This document shows, one piece after another, positions 8,594-18,041 of a stretch of 64,000 bases of DNA; positions within the stretch are counted from its first letter, which is position 1; each line of letters starts with the position of its first letter. Source of the DNA: Methylotenera_A sp040079935 (lineage in GTDB: Bacteria; Pseudomonadota; Gammaproteobacteria; Burkholderiales; Methylophilaceae); the NCBI GenBank assembly GCA_040079935.1, contig JBEBJI010000003.1:1-64000 (forward strand). Reading direction: 5' to 3'. A model generated the notes under the pieces. The model saw only the letters and a list, made by a program, of their open reading frames with translations. It did no database searches and was not told the origin of the DNA. Position numbers and translations under genes: made by a program.

Positions 8594-9352
8594 ATGTCTA
8601 GCTACGAATTTCCATTTAACGAGCGCATTCGCACACTACTGCGGCTAGAGGATCTGTTTAGCAAAATTCTGCTGAACGTTGAGGCTGGCGAACAACACAA
8701 TCATCATGCCGCATTGATTTCGTTGCTGCAAATGTTAGATATCGTAGATCGCGCAGACCTAAAAATGGATTTGGTGCAGGAGTTGGATAGGCAAAGGCTT
8801 GCCATGCAGAACCTGCGCGGCAACCCAGTCATTGCAGAGAAAGTCTTAGATAAAATTCTCAAAGAAGTTGGCGCTTGCTCTACGGCTCTGCGCACAGACG
8901 GCAACAAATTTGGCCAGCATTTGCGAGAAAATGAGTGGTTAATGGGCATCAAGCAGCGCACTGGCATTCCTGGTGGCGTGTGCCAATTTGACTTACCGTC
9001 CTATCATCACTGGTTAGAGTTGGATGTGAGTCGCCGCAAAAGCGATTTCGAAGGCTGGCTTGCACGGTTAATGCCCATGTACGAGGCCATTGTAACCATA
9101 CTTCGTATCTTACGCGGCAGTGGAACCGCCGCAAAACACCATGTGGAGACTGGTTTTTTTCAACAAATGCTAGGTGGTAGTAAGCCGGCACAAATGCTAA
9201 TTATTAATATGGATAATAATTGCCCATGCTTTCCAGAAGTGAGCGCCAATAAATATGCCATTAACGTGCGATTTTTTGCCCTAGATTTTGTGCAGAAACC
9301 AAGGCAATGTGAACACGAAGTCGATTTTACTTTAACTCTATGTAACCTTTAA
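8594..9352 (+). CDS. zapD: Cell division protein ZapD
   Basis: FtsZ-associated protein that cross-links FtsZ filaments. Recognised by the N-terminal YEFPFNERIRTLLRLE segment, the length of 252 residues, and its position between coaE and yacG. It is a mostly helical, soluble cytoplasmic protein. Confidence 0.93.
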   Translation: MSSYEFPFNERIRTLLRLEDLFSKILLNVEAGEQHNHHAALISLLQMLDIVDRADLKMDLVQELDRQRLAMQNLRGNPVIAEKVLDKILKEVGACSTALRTDGNKFGQHLRENEWLMGIKQRTGIPGGVCQFDLPSYHHWLELDVSRRKSDFEGWLARLMPMYEAIVTILRILRGSGTAAKHHVETGFFQQMLGGSKPAQMLIINMDNNCPCFPEVSANKYAINVRFFALDFVQKPRQCEHEVDFTLTLCNL

Positions 9353-9355
9353 GCA

Positions 9356-9559
9356 ATGTCCGAAGCTAGGCCCCACCAAAACAAACCCAGATTAGTTACT
9401 TGCCCCAATTGTAAAAAACAATCCGAATACAGTAGCACAAATTCGTTTCGCCCATTTTGCAGTGAGCGTTGTAAAATGATTGACTTAGGAGATTGGGCGA
9501 ACGAAGCCTATAAAATACCTGTCAATACGCCAATAGAAGGACTAGATGATGTTGAATAA
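9356..9559 (+). CDS. yacG: DNA gyrase inhibitor YacG
   Basis: Small zinc protein of 67 residues. The zinc ligands are C16/C19 (CPNC) and C35/C39 (CSERC), followed by the family's IDLGDWANEAYKIP motif. In E. coli the homologue binds GyrB. It starts three bases after the zapD stop, and its 3' end overlaps the start of the next gene. Confidence 0.95.
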   Translation: MSEARPHQNKPRLVTCPNCKKQSEYSSTNSFRPFCSERCKMIDLGDWANEAYKIPVNTPIEGLDDVE

Positions 9560-10022
9560 ACAATTTTTTAAAGTTATATTCTTAGCCAGCTTTCTTGCTG
9601 CTTGCAATGCTAAAACTGTCGAAGAAACCAGGTTAGCAGCAGATACAAGTACTGAAGTTAAAATTACTGATAGCTGGGTACGTGAAAATGCACCAGGACA
9701 AAGTGTTGGTGCCGCTTACATGACATTGAATAGCCCACAAGACAGTACATTGGTTTATGTGGAAACACCTGCCGCTACTACAGTTGAAATTCACAGCATG
9801 CAGATGGAAAATGATGTGATGAAAATGCGCATGTTGGAAGAGTTACCACTTAAGGCAGGCAAACCTGAAAAACTAGCGCCTGGCGGTTTTCACCTGATGT
9901 TGTTTGATTTGACCATGCCACTAAAAGCGGGAGAAAAGCTCAATTTCAAGCTGTGCTTTAAAGATAAAGCGGGGGAAATCACACATCAAAATATTATTGT
10001 ACCCGTCAAATCTACCGATTAA
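9546..10022 (+). CDS. PCu(A)C-type copper chaperone lipoprotein
   Basis: Periplasmic Cu(I) chaperone of the PCuAC (DUF461) family, which delivers copper to cytochrome oxidase. It has a lipoprotein signal with lipobox ASFLAAC. The metal site is visible as HSMQMENDVMKMRML and, some 20 residues on, GGFHLMLF (H-x-M). Two in-frame ATGs, at 9546 and 9549, are preceded by AGAAGGA. It overlaps yacG by 14 bases and ends converging with the Nudix/ThiE gene by a 4-base overlap. Confidence 0.9.
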   Translation: MMLNKQFFKVIFLASFLAACNAKTVEETRLAADTSTEVKITDSWVRENAPGQSVGAAYMTLNSPQDSTLVYVETPAATTVEIHSMQMENDVMKMRMLEELPLKAGKPEKLAPGGFHLMLFDLTMPLKAGEKLNFKLCFKDKAGEITHQNIIVPVKSTD

Positions 10023-10990
10023 AGCAATGCATCCGAAACACTACGTTGAAAAGCGATACCACGCGCGCCATAAGTTAATGCTACGGGCAAGTCATTCAGC
10101 GACATGCCGCCCAGCGCATAAATTGGCAAGTTAATATTTTCCGCTAATTCTGCAAATTTTTTCCAACCTAATGGCTCTGCTTCGGGGTGACTAAGCGTGG
10201 ATTTAACGGGCGATAACACCACAAAATCTAAGTTAAGTTGCTCTGCATGCCTCAATTCTATTTTGTTGTGACACGATGCAGAAACAATCAGCTCGGCAGG
10301 TTTAATTTTCAGCACCAACAAGGACTGGCTAGGTAAATGCACGCCATCAGCACCCAGTTCACGTGCCAGTCCAAAATCTTCACTAATCAACACTTTTGCA
10401 CCAAACTGCCTGGCAAGTGCAATCAGCTGGGCTGCAAATTTCATAAACGCTTCTTTTGAAAGTTGTTTTTCGCGCACTTGAATTAGCCTCAAGCCACGTT
10501 CCAATTGATTTTTTAGCGTTGCAAAAAAAGCCTGTTCGCCCATTTCTGCTAAATTAGTAATCACGTAAACAGGCGGCAATGCGAGCGCTTTCATAATCTG
10601 CTCATTCGCTGGTAAGACAGGTGAAACCGTCATGTTCTCTGCACTTTGCCAACTCAATTGCTGGCCTTCACGCGGCTTTAATTCACCCTCCCAAGCATCC
10701 ACAAAATAAAAGTGCAGCTTAACCGTTTTGGCGAGCGAATCATTGGTTTCTGGATAATCGAATTGGCGCGTAACCCATTGCTGCGTGGTAGTTGGCTTAA
10801 TACCCAACTCTTCTCTTAACTCGCGGCTCAGTGCATGCTCTGGGCTCTCACCGATTTCTATTTTTCCACCTGGAAATTCCCACCAACCAGCCCAGTCTTT
10901 ACCTTCAGGGCGGCTTGCCAATAAAAATTCGCTTTGCCCTGCCGTATTTTTTCGCTGCAAAATTGCAACGGCAACATTAATAATCATCAC
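10019..10990 (-). CDS. Nudix hydrolase fused to ThiE/TenI-like domain
   Basis: Two-domain protein of 323 residues. Residues 1-130 are a MutT-type Nudix domain with the full box at 41-63 (GGKIEIGE...RELREELG), suggesting removal of 8-oxo-dGTP or a similar nucleotide. Residues 138-323 are a TIM barrel like thiamine-phosphate synthase or TenI (VYVITN, IQVREKQL, GVHLPSQ, ALGGM). It is known as a fusion in beta- and gammaproteobacteria. The function of the second domain is uncertain and need not be thiamine synthesis. Three bases separate it from argJ upstream, so they form one operon. Confidence 0.9.
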   Translation of the reverse strand: MMIINVAVAILQRKNTAGQSEFLLASRPEGKDWAGWWEFPGGKIEIGESPEHALSRELREELGIKPTTTQQWVTRQFDYPETNDSLAKTVKLHFYFVDAWEGELKPREGQQLSWQSAENMTVSPVLPANEQIMKALALPPVYVITNLAEMGEQAFFATLKNQLERGLRLIQVREKQLSKEAFMKFAAQLIALARQFGAKVLISEDFGLARELGADGVHLPSQSLLVLKIKPAELIVSASCHNKIELRHAEQLNLDFVVLSPVKSTLSHPEAEPLGWKKFAELAENINLPIYALGGMSLNDLPVALTYGARGIAFQRSVSDALL

Positions 10991-10993
10991 TTG

Positions 10994-12235
10994 CTAGCTT
11001 CTATAGTCGGCATTAATTTTCACATAATCGTAAGAGAAATCACATGTCCAAATTGTCACATTTTCCTTGCCGCGATTCAACACCACTCGCACCGAAATAT
11101 CAGTTTCTTTCATAATGGCTGAACCTTGTTCTTCCTTATAGCTAGCCGCACGGCCACCTTTTTCTGCCACCAAAACGTCGCCTCCAATTTCATTGCCTAA
11201 GTACAGTTCTAGATTATCGACATTCAAGTCATCAATGCCTGCATAACCTATCGCTGCCAGTATGCGCCCTAAATTGGGGTCTGAGGCGAAAAATGCGGTT
11301 TTAATGAGTGGAGAATGGGCAATGGCATACGCTACTTTGCGGCACTCGGCTTCATTTTTTCCACCTTCAACGGTTACCGTCATAAACTTAGTTGCACCTT
11401 CGCCATCGCGCACTATCGCTTGCGCCAGCTCAATGGCAACTTCTGTTAATTTGTCGCGCAATAACACAAATTCGCTGCTATTTTCTGTTATCTCCGCATT
11501 TCCTGCTAAATTTGTCGCCATTAAAATTAAGCTGTCATTGGTCGAAGTGTCGCCATCTACTGTGATGCAATTGAATGATTTATTCACTGCGTAATGAATG
11601 ATGCTCTCAAGCGCAGATTGGCTTATCGCTGCATCGGTGGCGATGTAACCAAGCATTGTCGCCATGTTGGGGTGAATCATGCCGCTGCCTTTGCTAATGC
11701 CAGTAATCGTCACCGTTTTGCCGTCAAGTTGAAGTTGACGTGACGTGCCTTTGGCGACAATATCCGTCGTCATAATCGCTTCAGCCGCGTTCAGCCAATT
11801 ATCTTCTTTTAGGTTTTCAATCGCAGCTGGCAAGCCTGCGATGACTTTATCGACGGGTAATGGCTCTAAAATCACGCCTGTTGAAAATGGCAAAATTTGG
11901 TTTGCTTGCACGCCAAGTAACTTACCAAGCGCCTCGCAACTTTGTTTGGCGCGCTTTAAACCATCCTCGCCCGTGCCTGCATTGGCGCAACCTGTGTTGA
12001 TTAACAAAGCGCGAATTTTACTTTTTTGCGTTAAAAATTCTTTACACAAAATCACTGGCGCAGCGCAAAATCTATTTTTAGTAAATACGCCCGCTACGCG
12101 ACTACCTTCTGGTAACGTCATCACCAGCACGTCTTTGCGATCTGGTTTGCGCACATGCGCTTTTGCAAAGCCTAATTTAATGCCTCTGGGAGGCAATAGG
12201 GAAGCGGCTTCTGGAGCATTTAATTTAACGGGCAT
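10994..12235 (-). CDS. argJ: Bifunctional ornithine acetyltransferase / N-acetylglutamate synthase
   Basis: Makes arginine precursors by the acetyl-recycling pathway. It is a self-processing Ntn-type protein: the cleavage site is NMATMLGY with nucleophile Thr193, preceded by the oxyanion region SKGSGMIHP. It is 413 residues long and ends in the invariant NADYRS. First gene of a two-gene operon with the Nudix/ThiE fusion. The AATTGCC acetyl cycle makes a separate ArgA less necessary. Confidence 0.97.
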   Translation of the reverse strand: MPVKLNAPEAASLLPPRGIKLGFAKAHVRKPDRKDVLVMTLPEGSRVAGVFTKNRFCAAPVILCKEFLTQKSKIRALLINTGCANAGTGEDGLKRAKQSCEALGKLLGVQANQILPFSTGVILEPLPVDKVIAGLPAAIENLKEDNWLNAAEAIMTTDIVAKGTSRQLQLDGKTVTITGISKGSGMIHPNMATMLGYIATDAAISQSALESIIHYAVNKSFNCITVDGDTSTNDSLILMATNLAGNAEITENSSEFVLLRDKLTEVAIELAQAIVRDGEGATKFMTVTVEGGKNEAECRKVAYAIAHSPLIKTAFFASDPNLGRILAAIGYAGIDDLNVDNLELYLGNEIGGDVLVAEKGGRAASYKEEQGSAIMKETDISVRVVLNRGKENVTIWTCDFSYDYVKINADYRS

Positions 12236-12378
12236 CTCTTAACACTTTCATATAAATTTAGTCACTATTTTAGCGCATTCAGGCGACTCGCATGCAAAAT
12301 CCGCAGAAAATATGCAGTTTCATCATCCATCAATTTTCTTATGATACACTTGCTGATTTAGCACATTTGTCTTTATAA

Positions 12379-13518
12379 ATGAATATGATAGAAGAAAAGC
12401 AAAAGCACATTCGCATCGAAAAAATCAAGCTGTTGTATCAGCACAGCCTCACGCCGATTACTTTAAGCGCGGTGGCTGGCATATTTTTGGTCGCTGCTTT
12501 GTGGTCTAGCGCCAAACACCAGCATTTACTCATTTGGCTTGCCTCAACATTCTTGTTCGCTTGCATACGCATTTTACTCATGACCAAATTTAGACAAGTT
12601 AAGCCGCAAGGCGACGCGGTGCTAAAGTGGGAAAAACCTTATTCGGTTAGCCTAATGCTGGTTTTTTTCTTGTGGAGTGCAGGCTTGATTTGGATTATGC
12701 CGCGCGATAATCTTACTGCCGTTTTTATCATCAACACCTTCTCTATCGGCTTGGCTGGCGCTGCGATTTCATGGTATAGCCCGCTTCGTTATTTACAAAT
12801 GGCTACCATTTCGCTGGCGCTCATTCCGATGATTTTTGTGTTGCTTACACTGGGTCACGAAGAAACTTTTTGGATAGGCATTGCTGCAGGTTGCATGTAT
12901 TTTTCGTGCATGATTACCAGTGCGTTACTGCAAAAAACCTTTAACGGAAATTTAGAGCTGGCTTACGATTTAGAAGTCGCAAAAAAACATGCGGAAAGCT
13001 TAGCCAGCACCGATTCTTTAACGGGCTTGAATACGCGCCGCGCATTTTTTGACAAAGCCGAAACACTGTTTGCTTACTGCAAACGCAACAATCAGCCAAT
13101 AAGCGCGCTAATGCTAGATGTCGATCACTTTAAAAAGATTAACGATAGCTTTGGTCACGCCGCTGGCGACATTGCACTACGCAATTTAGCGCAATTGCTA
13201 AAAAGTAACCTGCGTGAATCGGATTTATCTTGCCGATTTGGTGGCGAAGAATTTGCCGTATTGTTGCCCAACACCAATGTAGAAGAAGCGGCTGAAATGG
13301 CGAATTTAGTTAAAAAAATGATGGCTACCACCATTATTGCGCTTGCTGATGAAAACGCTTTATCGCTCACCGCCAGCTTTGGCGTGGCCGAACACGGCTC
13401 AACGGTGGAAGATTTATTGAATAATGCAGATAAAGCCATGTATCTTGCTAAAAATAGTGGCCGCAATCACGTCATGGCCTTCTGCGCAAAAACCATGACA
13501 AAACAATCAGCAGTATAA
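12379..13518 (+). CDS. Membrane diguanylate cyclase (GGDEF)
   Basis: Synthesises c-di-GMP at the inner membrane. About residues 25-185 hold six hydrophobic segments, forming a MASE-like sensor with no periplasmic domain of size. The GGDEF domain follows from about 205, with active-site motif GGEEF at 288-292 and upstream LDVDHFKKIND. An intact product-inhibition site RESD lies at 279-282. Monocistronic. The signal it senses cannot be told from the sequence. Confidence 0.93.
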   Translation: MNMIEEKQKHIRIEKIKLLYQHSLTPITLSAVAGIFLVAALWSSAKHQHLLIWLASTFLFACIRILLMTKFRQVKPQGDAVLKWEKPYSVSLMLVFFLWSAGLIWIMPRDNLTAVFIINTFSIGLAGAAISWYSPLRYLQMATISLALIPMIFVLLTLGHEETFWIGIAAGCMYFSCMITSALLQKTFNGNLELAYDLEVAKKHAESLASTDSLTGLNTRRAFFDKAETLFAYCKRNNQPISALMLDVDHFKKINDSFGHAAGDIALRNLAQLLKSNLRESDLSCRFGGEEFAVLLPNTNVEEAAEMANLVKKMMATTIIALADENALSLTASFGVAEHGSTVEDLLNNADKAMYLAKNSGRNHVMAFCAKTMTKQSAV

Positions 13519-13524
13519 AAACCC

Positions 13525-13563
13525 ATGCTCTGTGAGCCGCATGGATATTGGCTCCCAGAGCAT
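13525..13563 (-). repeat. 39-bp dispersed palindromic element, copy 3 (intergenic, near-perfect hairpin)
   Basis: The left arm ATGCTCTG and right arm CAGAGCAT are perfectly complementary, enclosing the core in reverse orientation (GCATGGATATTGGC). It sits 6 bases after the diguanylate cyclase stop, between two convergent genes, where the hairpin could help end transcription, though it lacks an adjacent T run. Confidence 0.92.
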
Positions 13564-13614
13564 GTTTTTAACGATTCTTTCAATATAAATAAAGCTTTTT
13601 AGCTTAAACACCAA

Positions 13615-14982
13615 CTACGCCCTGCGCCAAGTCGTGCCTTGCGGCGTATCTTCCAGTAAAATTCCCACCCCTGCCAAGTGACCTCTAATTCTGTCTGCCT
13701 CGGTAAAATCTTTTATTTTTCTAGCATGCAATCTTGCATCAATCAAACTTTCAATTTCCTCAGCAGTAATGCTACCCAGCTGAGCGCCTGATTGTCGAAA
13801 CTCAGTTGAATCTCTTTGCAACAAACCTAGCACGCCGCCAAGATACTTAAGCATCCCAGCATAATATGGGTCGCTCGTTTTATTTAGCTCGTTAGCAATT
13901 TCAAATAAAACTGCAATTGCTTCCGAGGTATTAAAATCATCGTCCATTGCAGCTTTAAAGCGTGCAGGATATGGGTCATTCCATGTATGTTGGTAGTACA
14001 TTGGCAAATCTCTGAAAGCCGTATAAAGCCTCGTCAGCGAGGCTTTAGCGTCATCTAAATGCGCATCTGAATAATTGAGCGGGCTACGATAATGCGCACG
14101 CAGAATAAAAAATCGTACCACTTCAGCATCGTATTTTTTAAGCACTTCGCGAATGGTAAAAAAGTTACCGAGCGATTTCGACATCTTTTCATCGTCCACG
14201 CGCACAAAGCCGTTGTGCATCCAATAATTCGCCATTTGACAGCTATTCGCGGCTTCACTTTGCGCGATTTCGTTCTCGTGATGCGGAAACTGCAAATCTT
14301 GCCCGCCACCATGAATATCAAAATGCGCGCCCAGATGATGCGCGCTCATGACCGAGCACTCAATATGCCAGCCTGGCCGACCCGCACCCCAAGGCGATGG
14401 CCAATTTGGCTCGTGAGGCTTGACGGATTTCCAAAGCACAAAATCCATCGGGTCTTTTTTATGCGCATCAACTTCTACGCGTTCACCCGCGCGCAAATCA
14501 TCTAAACTTTTACCAGAAAGTTTGCCATAATCGGCAAAGCTACGCACGCTGTAAAACACGTCGCCATTCGATGCTTTATAAGCGTGACCTTTTTCGATTA
14601 AGGTAGCAATCATCGTAATCATGCCATCGATATGTCGCGTGGCGCGCGGTTGAAAAGCCGGCGACTGCACGCCCAGCTTGGCAAAATCTTCATCCATGGC
14701 GTCAATAAAACGTTGCGTAAGCGCACCAATAGTTTCGCCATTTTCGTTAGCACGTTTAATAATTTTGTCATCAATATCGGTGATATTACGTACATAAGTC
14801 ACTTGGTATTGGCTTTCGCGAAACCAACGATTCACCATGTCGAAAACGACCATCACACGCGCATGGCCAAGATGACAAAAGTCGTAAACCGTCATGCCAC
14901 ACACATACATGCGGACTTTGCCTGCTTCGATGGGAATAAAAGTTTGCTTGTCGCGACTAAGAGAGTTATAAATTTTTAACAT
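13615..14982 (-). CDS. cysS: Cysteinyl-tRNA synthetase
   Basis: Class I aminoacyl-tRNA synthetase. The HIGH motif is HLGH (37-40) and the KMSKS motif is at 266-270. Zinc ligands are C28, C209, H234 and E238. At 455 residues it is full length with the C-terminal DALR-type helical domain. It is transcribed alone and convergent with the diguanylate cyclase gene. Confidence 0.98.
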   Translation of the reverse strand: MLKIYNSLSRDKQTFIPIEAGKVRMYVCGMTVYDFCHLGHARVMVVFDMVNRWFRESQYQVTYVRNITDIDDKIIKRANENGETIGALTQRFIDAMDEDFAKLGVQSPAFQPRATRHIDGMITMIATLIEKGHAYKASNGDVFYSVRSFADYGKLSGKSLDDLRAGERVEVDAHKKDPMDFVLWKSVKPHEPNWPSPWGAGRPGWHIECSVMSAHHLGAHFDIHGGGQDLQFPHHENEIAQSEAANSCQMANYWMHNGFVRVDDEKMSKSLGNFFTIREVLKKYDAEVVRFFILRAHYRSPLNYSDAHLDDAKASLTRLYTAFRDLPMYYQHTWNDPYPARFKAAMDDDFNTSEAIAVLFEIANELNKTSDPYYAGMLKYLGGVLGLLQRDSTEFRQSGAQLGSITAEEIESLIDARLHARKIKDFTEADRIRGHLAGVGILLEDTPQGTTWRRA

Positions 14983-15122
14983 TCGCGCATTATAAATGAG
15001 TTAATGCGACCAAAATAGATAAAAAATAGCGATTTATTGACTTAATACCAAGCGGGCTATTGGATGTTAGCTATCTAATTGATAGAATGACGTTTTTACT
15101 AATTAGGTTTGAGTACAACATA

Positions 15123-16100
15123 ATGACAATTCGTAACCTTTTGCTGTTAAAACTTCTTGTCCCTTGTATTTTAGCTTTATCGTTTGCCAGCGTTGCTGTG
15201 GCTGACGAGCTAAAAGATATTTCACAAATGGCTGAAAGTGGCCAGCAAGCAGCTGCGCTGGAGCGCATTAACACTTACTTGGCAGCCAACCCTAAAGATG
15301 CGCAAGCCATGTTTATGAAAGGCATTATTTTGGCCGAAAGCGGCAAACGTGACGATGCAATTAAAGCGTTTACCGATTTGACAGAAAAATATCCTAACCT
15401 GCCAGAGCCATACAATAACTTAGCAGTGTTATACGCCGATGCTGGCCAATATGACAAAGCCAAAAAAGCGCTAGAAACCGCCATCAAAACGCACCCTAGC
15501 TATGCCACCGCGCACGAAAATTTAGGTGATATTTATGCGCGTATGGCCTCAGAAGCTTATGACAAGGCGCTACAGCTAGATAGCGGTAATGCGCGTGCGC
15601 AAAGCAAGTTATCGATGATTAAAGATTTATTTGGCACCGGCAACAAAACGACACTTGCGGCTAAAAGTGATAGTAAACCTACTAAAAGTGATACTAAGCC
15701 AATTCGCCCAGCCGACAAAAAAGTGGAGCCACTCAAACCTGCCGAGCCTGTTATAAATGAAGAGCAAAACATTACTGATGCGGTGAACAGCTGGGCGAGC
15801 GCTTGGTCTGCTAAAGACGTAGATAAATACTTAGCCAGCTATGCTGACAGCTTTAAACCAGCAAAGGGCGAAAGTCGTAAAGCTTGGGAAGCGACTCGTC
15901 GCGATCGTGTCAGCAAACCTGCGAGCATAAACGTTGAACTAGCAAATCAAAAAGTTACGCTAGAGGGCGCTGATAGTGCGAAAGTGACTTTTAAACAGAG
16001 CTATCGCGCTGGCGGCAAACCAATCCGCACCGATAAAACATTGATGATGAAGAAAACTAACGGCGTTTGGTTAATTGATCAAGAAATTGCATCGAATTAA
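15123..16100 (+). CDS. Exported TPR protein with C-terminal NTF2/SnoaL-like domain
   Basis: I prefer the ATG at 15123 because it gives a clean signal peptide (MTIRNLLLLKLLVPC..., cleavage after ASVAVA). The frame opens earlier, at 15060. Residues of about 30-170 are tetratricopeptide repeats (AMFMKGIILAESGKRDDAI, PYNNLAVLYADAGQYDKA). A K/S/T/P-rich linker follows, then an NTF2-like domain (SWASAWSAKDVDKYLASYA...). The same last domain recurs at the end of the L,D-transpeptidase encoded next. It is likely periplasmic, with an envelope role inferred from that neighbour. Confidence 0.85.
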   Translation: MTIRNLLLLKLLVPCILALSFASVAVADELKDISQMAESGQQAAALERINTYLAANPKDAQAMFMKGIILAESGKRDDAIKAFTDLTEKYPNLPEPYNNLAVLYADAGQYDKAKKALETAIKTHPSYATAHENLGDIYARMASEAYDKALQLDSGNARAQSKLSMIKDLFGTGNKTTLAAKSDSKPTKSDTKPIRPADKKVEPLKPAEPVINEEQNITDAVNSWASAWSAKDVDKYLASYADSFKPAKGESRKAWEATRRDRVSKPASINVELANQKVTLEGADSAKVTFKQSYRAGGKPIRTDKTLMMKKTNGVWLIDQEIASN

Positions 16101-16127
16101 TTTCTAAAAGTTACGTCCAATATTGAG

Positions 16128-17390
16128 ATGTTATTGATTCAACAATTTAAGTTTTTAAAAGTCGTTTTTGTAGCTGCTTGTTTGGTTCTGCCTTGGAATG
16201 CTACAGCCGTGAACCATGGTAGCATGACAGACCAACTGCTTAGCAAAAAACTCGGTCGTAATTTGGTCGAGAGCTTGCTAGTAAAAAGCCTGCTGGAAAT
16301 TACTGAAGGTAAAACCAAACAGGCCTTTGGCACCATCAATGAACTCATAAAAACAGCCCCAAACTTCAAGCTGGCCTACCTCATCCGTGGCGATTTGCTT
16401 ACTGCGCAAGGTCGCGCTTTAGCCACTTTTGGCGACCCAAATACGGCTAACGCTAAGCCAGGTAGCGAAGAGCTCGAAGGCTTGCGCGATGAAGCACGTA
16501 CGCGCATTGAGTATTATTTATCCGAGAAAAAAACCACGCAACAACCAAACTTATTGGTGAAATTAGGCGCAGAGCAGACGCATTTAATTGTGGTGGACAC
16601 GGTAAAAGCGCGCCTTTACTTATACAAAAAAGTAGATGGCGACCTAGAGTATGTAGCAGATTATTATGTGACTGTTGGCAAAAATGGTGTTGGCAAACAA
16701 GCCCAAGGTGATAAACGTACGCCATTAGGCGTTTATTTTGCCGGACAAAAACTCACGCAACCACTGGCAGATATGTATGGTGATGGCGCATATCCGCTGA
16801 ATTATCCCAATGAATTTGACCAACATCAAAACAAAACTGGCTCTGGCATTTGGCTGCACGGCACGCCTACAGATACTTACAGCCGTCCACCACGCGCCAG
16901 CGATGGCTGCATAGTGCTCAGCAACCCAGATTTAAAAGCGCTTGCGCCCATTTTTCTAGCTGGTAAAACGCCGATTATTATTGCGGATAACCTTGAATGG
17001 CTAGAAAACGATAAGGCGGACGAACAGTTGGAAGCGCAAGATGCGGATAAACAAGCTTTACAAGTAGCGATTGAAGATTGGCGTAAGGCTTGGGTTGCGC
17101 AAGATACAGATGCGTATTTAAGCCATTATTCGAAAAAGTTTTTTTATAGCGATGGTGGCTTACAAAAATGGGCGGATTACAAACGTGACATTCAAGCGAC
17201 CAAACCCAAAGTAACCATTAAAATTGAGGATGTAAGTATGTTTTCTTACCCTGACGCTGAACAAACCATGATTGTGGTGAATTTTGAACAAGATTTTAAA
17301 AGCCCGAGTTTGCAAAATAAAATGCGCAAACGCCAATATTGGGTGAACGAAAATAAACAGTGGAAAATAATTTATGAAGGTGCGGCATAG
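16128..17390 (+). CDS. L,D-transpeptidase (YkuD) with C-terminal NTF2-like domain
   Basis: Periplasmic peptidoglycan cross-linking or lipoprotein-anchoring enzyme. Signal peptide ends in NATA. The catalytic YkuD domain spans about residues 145-275, with the conserved His H244 (WLHGTP) and nucleophile C261 in SDGC, where many relatives have SHGC. A C-terminal NTF2-like domain (AIEDWRKAWVAQDTDAYLSHY) resembles that of the preceding TPR gene. The stop overlaps the next start (TAGTG). At 420 residues, it is longer than minimal YkuD enzymes. Confidence 0.88.
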   Translation: MLLIQQFKFLKVVFVAACLVLPWNATAVNHGSMTDQLLSKKLGRNLVESLLVKSLLEITEGKTKQAFGTINELIKTAPNFKLAYLIRGDLLTAQGRALATFGDPNTANAKPGSEELEGLRDEARTRIEYYLSEKKTTQQPNLLVKLGAEQTHLIVVDTVKARLYLYKKVDGDLEYVADYYVTVGKNGVGKQAQGDKRTPLGVYFAGQKLTQPLADMYGDGAYPLNYPNEFDQHQNKTGSGIWLHGTPTDTYSRPPRASDGCIVLSNPDLKALAPIFLAGKTPIIIADNLEWLENDKADEQLEAQDADKQALQVAIEDWRKAWVAQDTDAYLSHYSKKFFYSDGGLQKWADYKRDIQATKPKVTIKIEDVSMFSYPDAEQTMIVVNFEQDFKSPSLQNKMRKRQYWVNENKQWKIIYEGAA

Positions 17391-17998
17391 TGAATAAAAT
17401 GATTCGATTTAAGTTGGTTTTATTGGTATTTTTATATGCCCTGCAAGCCAATATCCATGCGGCTCCCAGAGTACAGTTTGAAACTTCTCAAGGCAATTTC
17501 ACTGTAGAACTTTACCCAGAAAAAGCGCCAAAAACTGTGGCGAATTTTTTGCAATATGTAAAAGATGGCTTTTATGAAAACACCATTTTCCACCGCGTTA
17601 TTAGCCGCTTTATGATCCAAGGAGGCGGATTTGAGCGCGATATGACCGAGAAAAATACGCGGGCGCCGATTGTGAACGAATCCAATAATGGTTTGCTAAA
17701 CGAACCTGGCACCATCGCAATGGCGCGTACCATGGATCCAGATTCTGCCACCGCACAATTTTTTGTAAATTTGGCCGATAATCAATTTTTGAACTACACC
17801 AACCCTAGCCCTGAACAAATCGGCTACTGCGTGTTTGGCAAAGTCACCAGCGGCATGGAAGTCGTACAAAAAATCGGCGTTGTACAAACCACTTTTATTG
17901 GTAGAAACGCTGACGTTCCAGTAAAACCTATCATCATCAAAAGTGTAAAAATGCTAACTGAAGTAGCAAAAGAAACGCCTGCAGCAGCCAACAAGTAA
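17390..17998 (+). CDS. Periplasmic peptidyl-prolyl cis-trans isomerase (cyclophilin)
   Basis: Cyclophilin that speeds proline isomerisation of exported proteins. GTG start overlapping the preceding TAG. The cyclophilin core shows FHRVISRFMIQGG and MARTMDPDSATAQFF. The signal peptide is odd: residues 16-28 (YALQANIHAAPRV), including the end of the hydrophobic segment and the probable cleavage site after IHA, are encoded by the 39-bp dispersed repeat. A cytoplasmic paralogue follows directly. Confidence 0.93.
   Translation: MNKMIRFKLVLLVFLYALQANIHAAPRVQFETSQGNFTVELYPEKAPKTVANFLQYVKDGFYENTIFHRVISRFMIQGGGFERDMTEKNTRAPIVNESNNGLLNEPGTIAMARTMDPDSATAQFFVNLADNQFLNYTNPSPEQIGYCVFGKVTSGMEVVQKIGVVQTTFIGRNADVPVKPIIIKSVKMLTEVAKETPAAANK
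17436..17474 (+). repeat. 39-bp dispersed palindromic element, copy 4 (in cyclophilin signal peptide)
   Basis: ATGCCCTGCAA left arm, exact 17-base core, TCCCAGAGTAC right arm. It is translated in the A-L-Q-A-N-I-H-A frame and forms codons 16-28 of the periplasmic cyclophilin. Confidence 0.92.
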
Positions 17999-18041
17999 TT
18001 TTTACTTTTTTCATTTTAGTCATTTTTTTAAAGGATTTTTT

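Noticed and set aside
16905..16910. S-D-G-C in the L,D-transpeptidase as a lost active site
   Set aside because: The catalytic cysteine and upstream histidine are present. The S-D-G-C variant looks like a normal subfamily feature.
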